DNA from: Dehalococcoidia bacterium
Lineage (GTDB): Bacteria > Chloroflexota > Dehalococcoidia > Lucifugimonadales > UBA1123
Direction of reading: 5' to 3'
NCBI GenBank assembly: GCA_009838465.1
Contig: VXRN01000061.1
Span: 1 to 64,000, forward strand
DNA: 64,000 nt
Positions 44,023-51,862 of the stretch are shown here, piece by piece. Positions within the stretch are counted from its first letter, which is position 1, and each line of letters opens with the position of its first letter. The notes beneath the pieces are model-generated. The model was given only the letters and a program-made list of their open reading frames with translations, did no database searches and had not been told where the DNA came from. The translations under genes and the position numbers were made by a program.

Positions 44023-44883
44023 GTGAACTTGACTGAACGACGCGAGCGATATAGGGCCATCCTGGAAGGGGACGAATGCCTGCATCCGGCCTCCGTTTAC
44101 GACCCGATTTCGGCTCGCATAGCCGAGGACCTGGGATTCGATGTGATGATGTTCGCGGGCTCGATAGCGTCCGCGACCGTACTTGGCGCGCCTGACTACA
44201 TCGTGCTCACGCTGACCGAGTTCGCTCAGCAGATCCACCGTATATGCCGAGCCGGAACACTCCCGCTCATGGTTGACGCAGATCATGGCTACGGCAACGC
44301 GCTCAACGTCAAGCGAACGGTAGAAGAACTGGAGACCGCCGGAGTCGCCGCGCTGACGATAGAAGACACGCTGCTGCCCAGGCCGTTTGGGCAGGCAGAT
44401 CAAAGTCTCATTCCGATGGAAGAGGGAATCGGCAAGATGAAGGCTGCGCTTTCGGGACGGCAGGACCCCTCGCTGGTGGTCGCCGGACGATCCAGCGCCA
44501 TCGGAATAGAGGGCATCGAGGAAGGCATCCGGCGCGCCAAGGCATACGAGGCTGTCGGGGTGGACGCGCTGTTCATGACAGGCATCAGTACGAGGGCCGA
44601 ATTGGAGGCTTTGAGTGCAGAAGTGAACATTCCGATTCTGCTGGGCGGCGCGAGTTCGGACTTGAACGACAGGGCCTATCTCGGCTCTCAGGGAGTGCGA
44701 ATCGCGCTCCAGGGGCATATGCCTTTCATGGCGGCGGTCAAGGCGACGCATGACACGCTGAAGGCGCTGCGAGACGGCGTTTCACCGTCCGACCTGGATG
44801 ACATGATTGCTGACGCTGACTTGATGGCGCAGGTGACGCGGCTCGCCGATTACGACGCATGGATTGACGAGTTTCTGGAGTAG
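44023..44883 (+). CDS. Isocitrate lyase/PEP mutase superfamily protein, oxaloacetate-decarboxylase type
   Basis: The 286-residue TIM-barrel protein has the signature VDADHGYGNALNVKRTVEEL with IEDTLLPRPFG, as in oxaloacetate decarboxylase (PA4872-type) members of the ICL/PEPM superfamily. Acidic residues of DADHGYGN and EDT bind Mg. The KKCGH loop of isocitrate lyases is absent. It should decarboxylate or cleave a 2-oxo acid. GTG 44023 is preceded by GGAGG at 6 bases. The enolase-superfamily dehydratase gene starts 27 bases downstream, so the two probably share a pathway in which a dehydratase makes a 2-oxo acid. Confidence 0.8.
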   Translation: MNLTERRERYRAILEGDECLHPASVYDPISARIAEDLGFDVMMFAGSIASATVLGAPDYIVLTLTEFAQQIHRICRAGTLPLMVDADHGYGNALNVKRTVEELETAGVAALTIEDTLLPRPFGQADQSLIPMEEGIGKMKAALSGRQDPSLVVAGRSSAIGIEGIEEGIRRAKAYEAVGVDALFMTGISTRAELEALSAEVNIPILLGGASSDLNDRAYLGSQGVRIALQGHMPFMAAVKATHDTLKALRDGVSPSDLDDMIADADLMAQVTRLADYDAWIDEFLE

Positions 44884-44910
44884 CAACCCCCATTTTCAGG
44901 AGGAGCGATA

Positions 44911-46056
44911 ATGCCCAAGCCTACCAAGATTGAGAAGGTGGAGACGTTGCTCTGGGACCGATGGCTGCTCATCAAGATTCACTGCGAGGACGGGACGGTG
45001 GGCATTGGCGAAGGCGGTGTTCACGGCTGGCAGCGTCCCACCAAGACAATGATCGAGACGATGGAGCCGTACCTGCTCGGCAAAGACCCGCACCAGATCG
45101 AGCATCACTACCAGTGGCTGTATCGCAGTTCCCACTTCATGGGGTCGGTGGTCCAGGGTGCGCTCTCGGCGATTGACATCGCGCTGTGGGACATCAAGGG
45201 CAAGCGGCTGGATGTTCCGATCTACGACCTGATGGGCGGCAAGACGCGCGACCGCGTACGCTGCTATATGCATGTGGGCGCGCCCGGGGACAACGACACG
45301 GCTGAGGGCCTGGCGCAGGATGCGCTGAAGGCGGCGACAGAGGGGTTCACGGCGGTACGATTCTCACCGTTCGCTAGCGACTTCTACCTGCACAGGTCTT
45401 ACAGTGAATTGGCAGACGAGGCGGTGAACCGGGTGGGCGCGGTGCGAGAGGCAGTGGGGCCCGGGGTTGACCTGTGTGTGGAGATACACCGGCAGATGGC
45501 TCCGGCGGAGAGCATCTGGCTCGGACGTCGGCTGGAGCAGTTCAGCCCGTTCTTCTATGAAGACCCGATGCTGCCAGACAGTCCGGCGGTAATGGGTGAC
45601 GTGGCGGCTCAGTGCAACATACCGATAGCAACGGGTGAGCGGTTCACAACGATTTTCGAGTACCAGCAACTCTTGGAGGCTAAGGCGGCATCATACGTGC
45701 GACCGGACCTGTGCCTGTGCGGAGGGCTGTCGGGATGCAAGAAAGTGTCGGCTATGGCGGAGGCGTATCATGTCAAGGTGATTCCGCACAACCCGCTGTC
45801 TCCGGTCAGCACGGCGGCTTGCGTGCAACTGGACGCATGCATCCCGAATTTCGCGCTGCAAGAGTACACGGGCGAGTCAGAGCCGCCAAAGAGCGACCTC
45901 CTGGTGAACCCGCTGGAACTGGTGGACGGTTATCTCATGGTGCCGGAAGGCCCGGGACTGGGTATAGAGCTAAACGAAGCGGCGCTGGCTCAGCCTGAAA
46001 ATCCGAAGGTCCTGGACACACCGATTGGGTTCGACGGGTCGGTGCAGGATCGGTAG
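44911..46056 (+). CDS. Mandelate racemase/muconate lactonising enzyme family, galactonate-dehydratase-like
   Basis: The 381-residue protein has the N-terminal capping domain (VETLLWDRWLLIKIHCEDGT) and a modified TIM barrel with metal ligands in DLCVEIHRQM, FYEDPMLPD and IATGERF, plus the base candidate His in VIPHNPLSPVS. These fit the acid-sugar dehydratases close to D-galactonate dehydratase. It should dehydrate an acid sugar to a 2-keto-3-deoxy acid. AGGAGCG lies upstream of ATG. It follows the oxaloacetate-decarboxylase-type gene by 27 bases. Two further, more distant paralogues lie within 3 kb on the other strand. Confidence 0.85.
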   Translation: MPKPTKIEKVETLLWDRWLLIKIHCEDGTVGIGEGGVHGWQRPTKTMIETMEPYLLGKDPHQIEHHYQWLYRSSHFMGSVVQGALSAIDIALWDIKGKRLDVPIYDLMGGKTRDRVRCYMHVGAPGDNDTAEGLAQDALKAATEGFTAVRFSPFASDFYLHRSYSELADEAVNRVGAVREAVGPGVDLCVEIHRQMAPAESIWLGRRLEQFSPFFYEDPMLPDSPAVMGDVAAQCNIPIATGERFTTIFEYQQLLEAKAASYVRPDLCLCGGLSGCKKVSAMAEAYHVKVIPHNPLSPVSTAACVQLDACIPNFALQEYTGESEPPKSDLLVNPLELVDGYLMVPEGPGLGIELNEAALAQPENPKVLDTPIGFDGSVQDR

Positions 46057-46079
46057 GGTACTGAATGAACAGCAGAGCA

Positions 46080-46427
46080 TTAGAGCGGAAGATATAGTAC
46101 CTGCCCTTCAAATTCTCCTTCCAAGCTACATTCAGACAGAAGATGTATGTCCGAAATGGCTTGTCCAGCCGGAATGGACTGAGGGACCATCACCACGCCC
46201 GGCATCGCCAAGCCGGTTCGCGCTCGTTCGTAGGCATAGTGGGGAAGAGTGCCGAAGTCATGCGAAAGAGTTACCCGCCCTTCTTCCGCGGCCCATCGAA
46301 GAACTACGGGGTCGGGCTCGGCGTAGAGACCCACATCCTGCGCGCGAACGATATCTACGTCATCTGCCACTAACCTGCGGGTAATGTATCCCCTAAAGTT
46401 CTCGTCAGCTAGAAACGAAACCGACAC
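46080..46427 (-). CDS. DUF5615 PIN-like toxin
   Basis: The 115-residue protein has the DUF5615 (PIN-like, Mut7-C-type) pattern: FLADENFRGYITRRL at the N-terminus, DIVRAQDVGL, and TLSHDFGTL in the middle, giving three acidic positions of a PIN-type nuclease centre. Its gene follows the DUF433 gene by 9 bases. DUF433/DUF5615 pairs are widely considered toxin-antitoxin modules, with the DUF5615 protein the likely RNase toxin; this is family knowledge, not shown by the sequence alone. Confidence 0.8.
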   Translation of the reverse strand: MSVSFLADENFRGYITRRLVADDVDIVRAQDVGLYAEPDPVVLRWAAEEGRVTLSHDFGTLPHYAYERARTGLAMPGVVMVPQSIPAGQAISDIHLLSECSLEGEFEGQVLYLPL

Positions 46428-46436
46428 CCCTTAGCC

Positions 46437-46805
46437 TCATTGTTGATAATCTGAGCGGCGTTTTAGCAGGCGCTCGCGCAGACCTCGCTGGTGGCCTGAT
46501 GCGTCTATCTTGGCGCGCGCGTGGGCTGCTGCCTCTTCGCCTTCGCGCAGATACTTCTCAACTATTGGGGTGTGAGTGTTGTAATAGTCTATCGCGAAGC
46601 GCGCGTCCTTAAGTTTTAAGGTGTCGTAATCTTCGACTATATCCTCTGCGTTGAAGCCCATCTTGTAAGCGCTGATAACAGTGTCGAGAGTCACGCGGCT
46701 CCCACCGACCCGGACAACGCCATGCTTGTCCGCGGCCAGTCGGGGGCTGTCTATTTGCAACGCTGAACGCGACGCTCTGTACATAGTCTCGCTTCGGGTC
46801 ATCAA
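46437..46805 (-). CDS. DUF433 antitoxin-like protein
   Basis: The 122-residue protein contains VRVGGSRVTLDTVISAYKMGFNAEDIVEDYDTLKLKDARFAI in outline, the typical DUF433 winged-helix-like sequence. The C-terminal tail is rich in Lys and Arg and probably binds the partner toxin or DNA. It is the first gene of a two-gene operon with the DUF5615 protein. The first Met is followed by further in-frame Met codons at residues 2 and 8, so the start is not certain. Confidence 0.8.
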   Translation of the reverse strand: MMTRSETMYRASRSALQIDSPRLAADKHGVVRVGGSRVTLDTVISAYKMGFNAEDIVEDYDTLKLKDARFAIDYYNTHTPIVEKYLREGEEAAAHARAKIDASGHQRGLRERLLKRRSDYQQ

Positions 46806-46901
46806 ACTCCCTCGTGAAAGTTAGCATATCATATCATAGGCATAAAAGAACAGATGATTGGTTTCGGGAATCTGTATCAATTCGGTGGGCAGAATGAATC
46901 A

Positions 46902-46946
46902 TCATCCTCACCCTAGGCCTCTCCCTTGAAGGGAGGGGGGATTTTT
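46902..46946. repeat. REP-like repeat
   Basis: CCTCACCCTAGGCCTCTCCCTTGAAGGGAGGGGGGA contains the CTCCCTT/AAGGGAG palindrome of the CCCTCACCCTA family seen elsewhere in the window. Confidence 0.65.
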
Positions 46947-48111
46947 AGGCGTCGTAGGAGTACTTCCTAGCCACCTCCTCGTCGAGGTCCGTGCCCCAGC
47001 CGGGAGCAGTGGGGATGGTCATGTGGCCGTTGTGAATTTCAGGGAGGTTGGTGACGAGTTCGTCGCGCCAGGGGGCGGAGTCAACGTCGCTCTCCATAAT
47101 GCGGACGTTGGAGACGGCGGCGCACAGGTTGAGGCTCTGGAAGCTGGACAGGTGCGAGTTGTAGTTGTGCGGGGCGATGTTTAGCTCATATACCTCGGCG
47201 AGATCGGCGACCTTCTTAGCCTGCGAAAATCCCTGCCACTGGACGTCCACCTTAACAGTGTCCATGGCGCGCTTGCGGAAGTAAGGCTGGTACTGGCGGA
47301 GTCCAAGCAGTTGCTCGCCGGAGCATATTGGGGAGCGCTGGGCCATCTTGAGCTGGAGCAGCGCGTCGGGATCCTGGTTGTCTATCTCCAGCCAGAACAG
47401 GTCGTATGGTTCCAATGCCCTGCCGATGGCAATCGCACCCTCCGTCTTGAAGTTATAGTTGATGTCGAGGCAGATGTCCACATCGGGGCCGACGGCATCG
47501 CGCATCGCGCCAATCTGGTTCACGGTGTGGCGAACGATGTCGGTGGGGGCGTTCTGGTCGTTGGTCCCGGTGAACATGTTGTTGATGATAGACGGCTCTT
47601 CGCCCGGGAAGATTATGTTGGTCTTGAAGGCGCTGTAGCCGGCATCAACGGCTTCACTGGCGCAGTTAGCCAGGTCCTCCATCGTTCGCAGCTTTGGTTT
47701 CGCCAACTGGTCAGCCATCATCACGCGGTAGGTGGCGAGATGCGACCAGTAAACGCGCTGCTTGTCGCGGAAGGGTCCGCCGACAAGCCTGTGCACAGGA
47801 ACACCGTGGAATTTGCCCTTGATGTCCCAGAGCGCGAGTTCGATGCCTGCTATGGCCATGGCGGTCGCCCCACCCGAGGCAGACCTGGTGCGCCTGTACA
47901 TATCCATATAGAGCTTATCCACCGGAAGTGGGTCCTGGCCTATCAGCGACTCGCCCAAATCCTCGACCAGACCGGGCAGTCCGCGGGTCAAGGCCCCCTC
48001 TCCGTATTCGGAATAGCCTGTTATTCCTTCGTCGGTGCGTATGGCGCAGAAGAGCCAGGGGTTGCGGCCAAGTCCGCGGACGGCGAAGTTCTCGATTGCT
48101 GTGATTTTCAT
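46945..48111 (-). CDS. Enolase-superfamily (mandelate racemase group) protein, tandem copy A
   Basis: The 388-residue protein has the capping domain (MKITAIENFAVRGLGRNPWL), barrel strand FKTNIIFPGE, metal ligands in CLDINYNF, FWLEIDNQD and CSGEQLLGL, and a His/Asp pair candidate around APHNYNSH. The lysine motif of strand two is K-T-N rather than KxK or KxH, so one-proton chemistry may be done by the C-terminal His. A dehydratase acting on an acid sugar or related hydroxy acid is likely. It is followed upstream on the same strand by a close paralogue of equal length; the two share the KVDVQWQGF and LNIAPHN blocks. Confidence 0.85.
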   Translation of the reverse strand: MKITAIENFAVRGLGRNPWLFCAIRTDEGITGYSEYGEGALTRGLPGLVEDLGESLIGQDPLPVDKLYMDMYRRTRSASGGATAMAIAGIELALWDIKGKFHGVPVHRLVGGPFRDKQRVYWSHLATYRVMMADQLAKPKLRTMEDLANCASEAVDAGYSAFKTNIIFPGEEPSIINNMFTGTNDQNAPTDIVRHTVNQIGAMRDAVGPDVDICLDINYNFKTEGAIAIGRALEPYDLFWLEIDNQDPDALLQLKMAQRSPICSGEQLLGLRQYQPYFRKRAMDTVKVDVQWQGFSQAKKVADLAEVYELNIAPHNYNSHLSSFQSLNLCAAVSNVRIMESDVDSAPWRDELVTNLPEIHNGHMTIPTAPGWGTDLDEEVARKYSYDA

Positions 48112-48133
48112 GGGGAGTTCCTTTCGGTGGTTT

Positions 48134-48176
48134 TCACCCTCACCCTATCCCTCTCCCATCAAGAAAGAGGGGGATA
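48134..48176. repeat. REP-like repeat between the two tandem dehydratase genes
   Basis: TTCACCCTCACCCTATCCCTCTCCCATCAAGAAAGAGGGGGATA is a degenerate copy of the same palindromic family. Confidence 0.65.
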
Positions 48177-48180
48177 CTGG

Positions 48181-49347
48181 TTACTTGCTCCAGGCGTACT
48201 TCCTGGCGGCTTCTTCTACCAGGTCGCAACCCCAGCCGGGGGCGTTTGGGACGGTCATGTAGCTGTTGATGACCTCGGGCCTTGTGGTGAAGAGATCGAA
48301 GCGCCAGGGGACGCCCTCGGGGTCGGATTCCATGATGCGGACGTTGGACACAGAGGCGCATAGGTGCACGGACTGGAAGCTGGCAAGTTCGGAGGCGGGA
48401 TTATGCGGCGCGATGTTGAGCTCGTAAGTCTCGGCGACGTCCGCTACCTTCTTCGAGGGGCCGAATCCCTGCCATTGGACGTCCACTTTCACCGTGTCCA
48501 TGGCGCGAAGCTCGAAATAGGGCAGGTACTCTCGCACGCTGAAGTGCTGCTCACCGGAGCACAGCAATGTGGAGGTGGATGCCTTGAGTTGGGCGAGTGC
48601 TTCGGGGTCTTCGTTGTCGTGTTCAATCCAGAATAGGTTGTATGGTTCGAGCGCGCGGGCTATGCGGATGGCTCCCTCGGTCTTGAAGTTGTAGTTGATG
48701 TCGAGGAGTATGTCCACCGAGTCGCCGACAGCCTCGCGCATGACTGAGATCTGCTTCTCCGCGTTTCGCACGATTTCGGTGTCGGCGCGCTGGTCGTGGC
48801 TGAGTCCATCGCGGCTCTGGGAGATTGAGCGTGGGGTTTCGCCTGGCCAGATGATGTTAGTCTTGAAGGCGTCGTAGCCGTGTTCCGGGGCTTCGAGAGC
48901 GGCGACGGCGACGGCGTCCCAATCTTTTAGAGGCTTATCGGGAGCGAGCGATGGGTCTCCCGCTCTCGCGCTGGCGAGGTGGGACCAGTAAACTCGCTGG
49001 CGGTCGCGGTATGGACCGCCGACCAGGCTGTTGACCGGAACGCCGAGCGCCTTGCCCTTGATGTCCCAGCAGGCAAGCTCGATTCCTGCGATGCCCATTT
49101 GGGAGATGCCGCCGGGCATGGCACGCAGAATACGGTAGAGGTCGAAGTAGAGCTTTTCGACCGCCTCGGGGTCTTGTCCAATCACGAACGGTTTCAGGTC
49201 TTCTATAAGACCAACAAGTGAACGCGCGGCCACGCCCGACCCAAATTCACCGTATCCGGTAATGCCCTCGTCGGTGCGGATGGCGGAGAAGAGCCAGGGC
49301 CTGCGGCCTCCGTCAACGACGAATATCTCGATGTCGGTTATCTTCAT
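48181..49347 (-). CDS. Enolase-superfamily (mandelate racemase group) protein, tandem copy B
   Basis: The 388-residue protein parallels copy A in length and motifs: capping domain MKITDIEIFVVDGGRRPWLF, FKTNIIWPGE, LLDINYNF, FWIEHDNED and LCSGEQHFSV, with IAPHNPASE as the His region. WIEHDNED in place of WLEIDNQD is the main change near the active site and could alter substrate choice. Transcription order is B then A on the minus strand, separated by 69 bases that contain a REP-like repeat. Gene duplication followed by divergence is the simplest explanation. Confidence 0.85.
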   Translation of the reverse strand: MKITDIEIFVVDGGRRPWLFSAIRTDEGITGYGEFGSGVAARSLVGLIEDLKPFVIGQDPEAVEKLYFDLYRILRAMPGGISQMGIAGIELACWDIKGKALGVPVNSLVGGPYRDRQRVYWSHLASARAGDPSLAPDKPLKDWDAVAVAALEAPEHGYDAFKTNIIWPGETPRSISQSRDGLSHDQRADTEIVRNAEKQISVMREAVGDSVDILLDINYNFKTEGAIRIARALEPYNLFWIEHDNEDPEALAQLKASTSTLLCSGEQHFSVREYLPYFELRAMDTVKVDVQWQGFGPSKKVADVAETYELNIAPHNPASELASFQSVHLCASVSNVRIMESDPEGVPWRFDLFTTRPEVINSYMTVPNAPGWGCDLVEEAARKYAWSK

Positions 49348-49503
49348 GGCGTAGGATACCCCCTCGGACTTTGGCGCATTGTACAGCGTGGAATCGAGCG
49401 TTGGGAATAGTTGTTTTCACCCTCACCCTAGTACCGCGATTCTGAATCGGGCAAGAATCCCTGATATACTGGCATCGAAAGCCAGAGTTAAGGAGCGTTC
49501 ACA

Positions 49504-51144
49504 ATGTCCGGTCTGTCAGTTATCCCCCAGGCAAATAGGCCCGCCGCCATGGGCGTCAACGGTATGGCAACGTCCGCCCATCCACTCGCCTCACTTGCCG
49601 GTGTACGAATGATGATGGCAGGCGGGAACGCTTTCGACGCGGCGGTGGCGGTGGCCTCGACGCTGAATGTGTGCGAGCCGTTCATGTCCGGCGCGGGCGG
49701 AGTCGGTCTGGCGTTGGCATACGTGGCCGCCGAAGACCGCGTACGCGCCCTGAATTTCTCAGGTCGAATGCCCGCCGCCGCAGACCCCGAAGAATACGAG
49801 GCAGCGGACAAAGATGTAGGCATCAAGTCCGCGCTCGTGCCAGGCAACGTCGCGGGCTGGCTAACCCTGCACGAGACATACGGTAAATTGGACAGGGAGC
49901 GGCTGTTCGAGCCTGCCATCGGGTACGCGGAGAACGGTACGGCGATCACGTTCTTCAACGCCAAGTCAATCGGGACTTCGGTCCCGCGTCTTGCTCTGTT
50001 CCCGTCTAAGGGTATCTTCGTCAAGAACGGCAGGGGTCCCGGGCCGGGCGAACGAGTAAGACAGCCTCAACTCGCGGAATCCCTGCGCGCCATAGCGCGG
50101 GGCGGCAAGGACGAGTTCTACAGGGGCGAACTCGCCGCAAGGCTCGTAAAGGGCGCGAAGGAACTCGGAGGGCAGATGACCGATGAGGACCTGGCGACAT
50201 ACGACGCGGAGTGGTGCGAACCAATCGGCATAGAATACCGCGACTACGAGATTTTCTCCGTTCCGCCCAACTCTACGGGATTCCAACTGCTTGAGACCCT
50301 CAAGATCATGGAAGGCTTCGACGGTTCGGACCTGGTATTCCAGCATCCAGAGACCGTCCACTCTTATATCGAAGCAGTCAAGCTGGCCGTTACGGACCGC
50401 ATAAAGTGGGGCGGCGACCCCGACCACGTGAAGGCTCCCCTGAAGGGACTTCTGTCCTCCGGCTACGCCGAGAGGCAGCGCAGCCGTATAGACCGCGATA
50501 ACGCCGCCGTAGTTTCGGGCGAAGAGTTCAGCCGAATGATACCCTCAGGATCGCTCAAGGCGGGCAGCGCGGATGAGTTCGACGGCGGCATGACAACGCA
50601 CTTCGCCGTCGCCGACTCGGACGGCAATGTCGTCTCCGTAACCCAGACGCTGGGTGGGGGATTTGGCTCCGCTGTCGCGCCGGGCGATACCGGCCTCTTC
50701 CTGAACAACATGGCGCACTGGTTCGACCTGGAGGAGGGCGCGCCGAATCGTCTCGAAGGGGGCAAGCGCGTTGACTTCTGCCTGGCGCCCACTCAGACGT
50801 TCAAGGACGGACGCTTCCACGTAAGCCTGGGCACGCCCGGAAGCTGGGGCATCCTCCAGACGACACCGCAGTTCGTGATGAACTTCCTGGACTTCGGCAT
50901 GAACGTTCAGGAGGCGATAGAAGCGCCGCGCCTGCGCGTGTTCGAGGAACGGCGTGTTGTCATGGAAGAGCGCTTCCCTTACCACGTCCGCGCCGCACTC
51001 GCGGAGAAGGGCCACGACATCGAACTAGCCGAGCCGTTCTCGACGACGGTGGGCGGAGCGCAGGGGATCATGGTTGACCACGAATCCGGCACGTTCCAGG
51101 GAGGCGCGGATCCGCGCCGGGACGGCGCGGCGATCGGGTGGTAG
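49504..51144 (+). CDS. ggt: Gamma-glutamyltransferase
   Basis: The 546-residue protein has the Ntn-hydrolase hallmarks: MATSAHPLASLAGVRMMMAGGNAFDAAVA near the N-terminus in outline, and the self-processing site DGGMTTHFAVADSDGNVVS, where Thr364 becomes the N-terminal nucleophile of the small subunit. The C-terminal part includes GSAVAPGDTGLFLNN and FKDGRFHVSLGTPG. It cleaves gamma-glutamyl bonds (glutathione or related). No signal peptide is visible, so the protein may be cytosolic. AGGAG lies 8 bases before ATG. It is followed by a DUF433/DUF5615 pair. Confidence 0.9.
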   Translation: MSGLSVIPQANRPAAMGVNGMATSAHPLASLAGVRMMMAGGNAFDAAVAVASTLNVCEPFMSGAGGVGLALAYVAAEDRVRALNFSGRMPAAADPEEYEAADKDVGIKSALVPGNVAGWLTLHETYGKLDRERLFEPAIGYAENGTAITFFNAKSIGTSVPRLALFPSKGIFVKNGRGPGPGERVRQPQLAESLRAIARGGKDEFYRGELAARLVKGAKELGGQMTDEDLATYDAEWCEPIGIEYRDYEIFSVPPNSTGFQLLETLKIMEGFDGSDLVFQHPETVHSYIEAVKLAVTDRIKWGGDPDHVKAPLKGLLSSGYAERQRSRIDRDNAAVVSGEEFSRMIPSGSLKAGSADEFDGGMTTHFAVADSDGNVVSVTQTLGGGFGSAVAPGDTGLFLNNMAHWFDLEEGAPNRLEGGKRVDFCLAPTQTFKDGRFHVSLGTPGSWGILQTTPQFVMNFLDFGMNVQEAIEAPRLRVFEERRVVMEERFPYHVRAALAEKGHDIELAEPFSTTVGGAQGIMVDHESGTFQGGADPRRDGAAIGW

Positions 51145-51168
51145 GAATCCACATCCAGAGGAAGAAAT

Positions 51169-51414
51169 ATGATTGACGACGACCTACTGGAACGAATCAC
51201 GGCGCGTCCCGACGTCTTTGGCGGGAAGCCCATTATTCGCGATATGCGCCTATCCGTAGAATTGATACTGAGCTTGTTAGCCCAAGGTGTAAGCCAGGAG
51301 GAACTCCTCGACGACTACCCTGACCTGGAACCCGACGACATCCGCGCCTGCATCGCATACGCATGCGCTGTCATCGCCGGGGACTCGCTGGCCGCGGTGT
51401 CTGTCGCGAGCTAG
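51169..51414 (+). CDS. DUF433 antitoxin-like protein
   Basis: The 81-residue protein begins MIDDDLLERITARPDVFGGK, then PIIRDMRLSVELILSLLAQG and LDDYPDLEPDDIRACIAYA, a textbook DUF433 sequence. Its stop TAG overlaps the GTG start of the next gene (TAGTG). It is the partner of the DUF5615 protein downstream and probably neutralises it. Confidence 0.85.
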   Translation: MIDDDLLERITARPDVFGGKPIIRDMRLSVELILSLLAQGVSQEELLDDYPDLEPDDIRACIAYACAVIAGDSLAAVSVAS

Positions 51415-51761
51415 TGAGGTTTCTCGTGGATAGATGCGCGGGGCGCCGCCTCGCGGAGTGGCTGCGTAACGTAGGGCATGACACCGTCGAGGCGCAGCTA
51501 CTTGGTCCCGACCCTGGAGACAAGGCATTGCTGGAACTCGCGGAAGCGAATAACCGAATCTTGATCACAATTGATACCGACTTCGGCGAGTTGATATATC
51601 TGCATGATGTTCCCCATGCAGGGCTGGTTCGGTTGCCGGATGTGCCAATGGAACGACGTATCGCGCCGATGTCAGAACTAATAGAGCGCCACCAACTCGC
51701 ACTAGAGGCGCAAGCGATTGTAACGATACGTGGCGGGCGAATCCGAATATCAGGAACCTAG
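51414..51761 (+). CDS. DUF5615 PIN-like toxin
   Basis: The 115-residue protein, from GTG 51414, starts VRFLVDRCAGRRLAEWLRNV and contains LLGPDPGDKALLELAEANNR and ITIDTDFGELIYL, the acidic positions of the PIN-like fold. The upstream in-frame ATG at 51363 would read through the DUF433 gene and is rejected. The one-base overlap with the DUF433 gene implies coupled translation. It is the second such module in the window, in opposite orientation and with low similarity to the first. Confidence 0.8.
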   Translation: MRFLVDRCAGRRLAEWLRNVGHDTVEAQLLGPDPGDKALLELAEANNRILITIDTDFGELIYLHDVPHAGLVRLPDVPMERRIAPMSELIERHQLALEAQAIVTIRGGRIRISGT

Positions 51762-51862
51762 AGCCATAGGTGTTGAAATAAGCATACTCCATGCTACGGG
51801 CAACTATTAGTCACTTGAAGCACGGCAACTTCTACAAGGCCCCAAAGACTGAAAACTAACCA

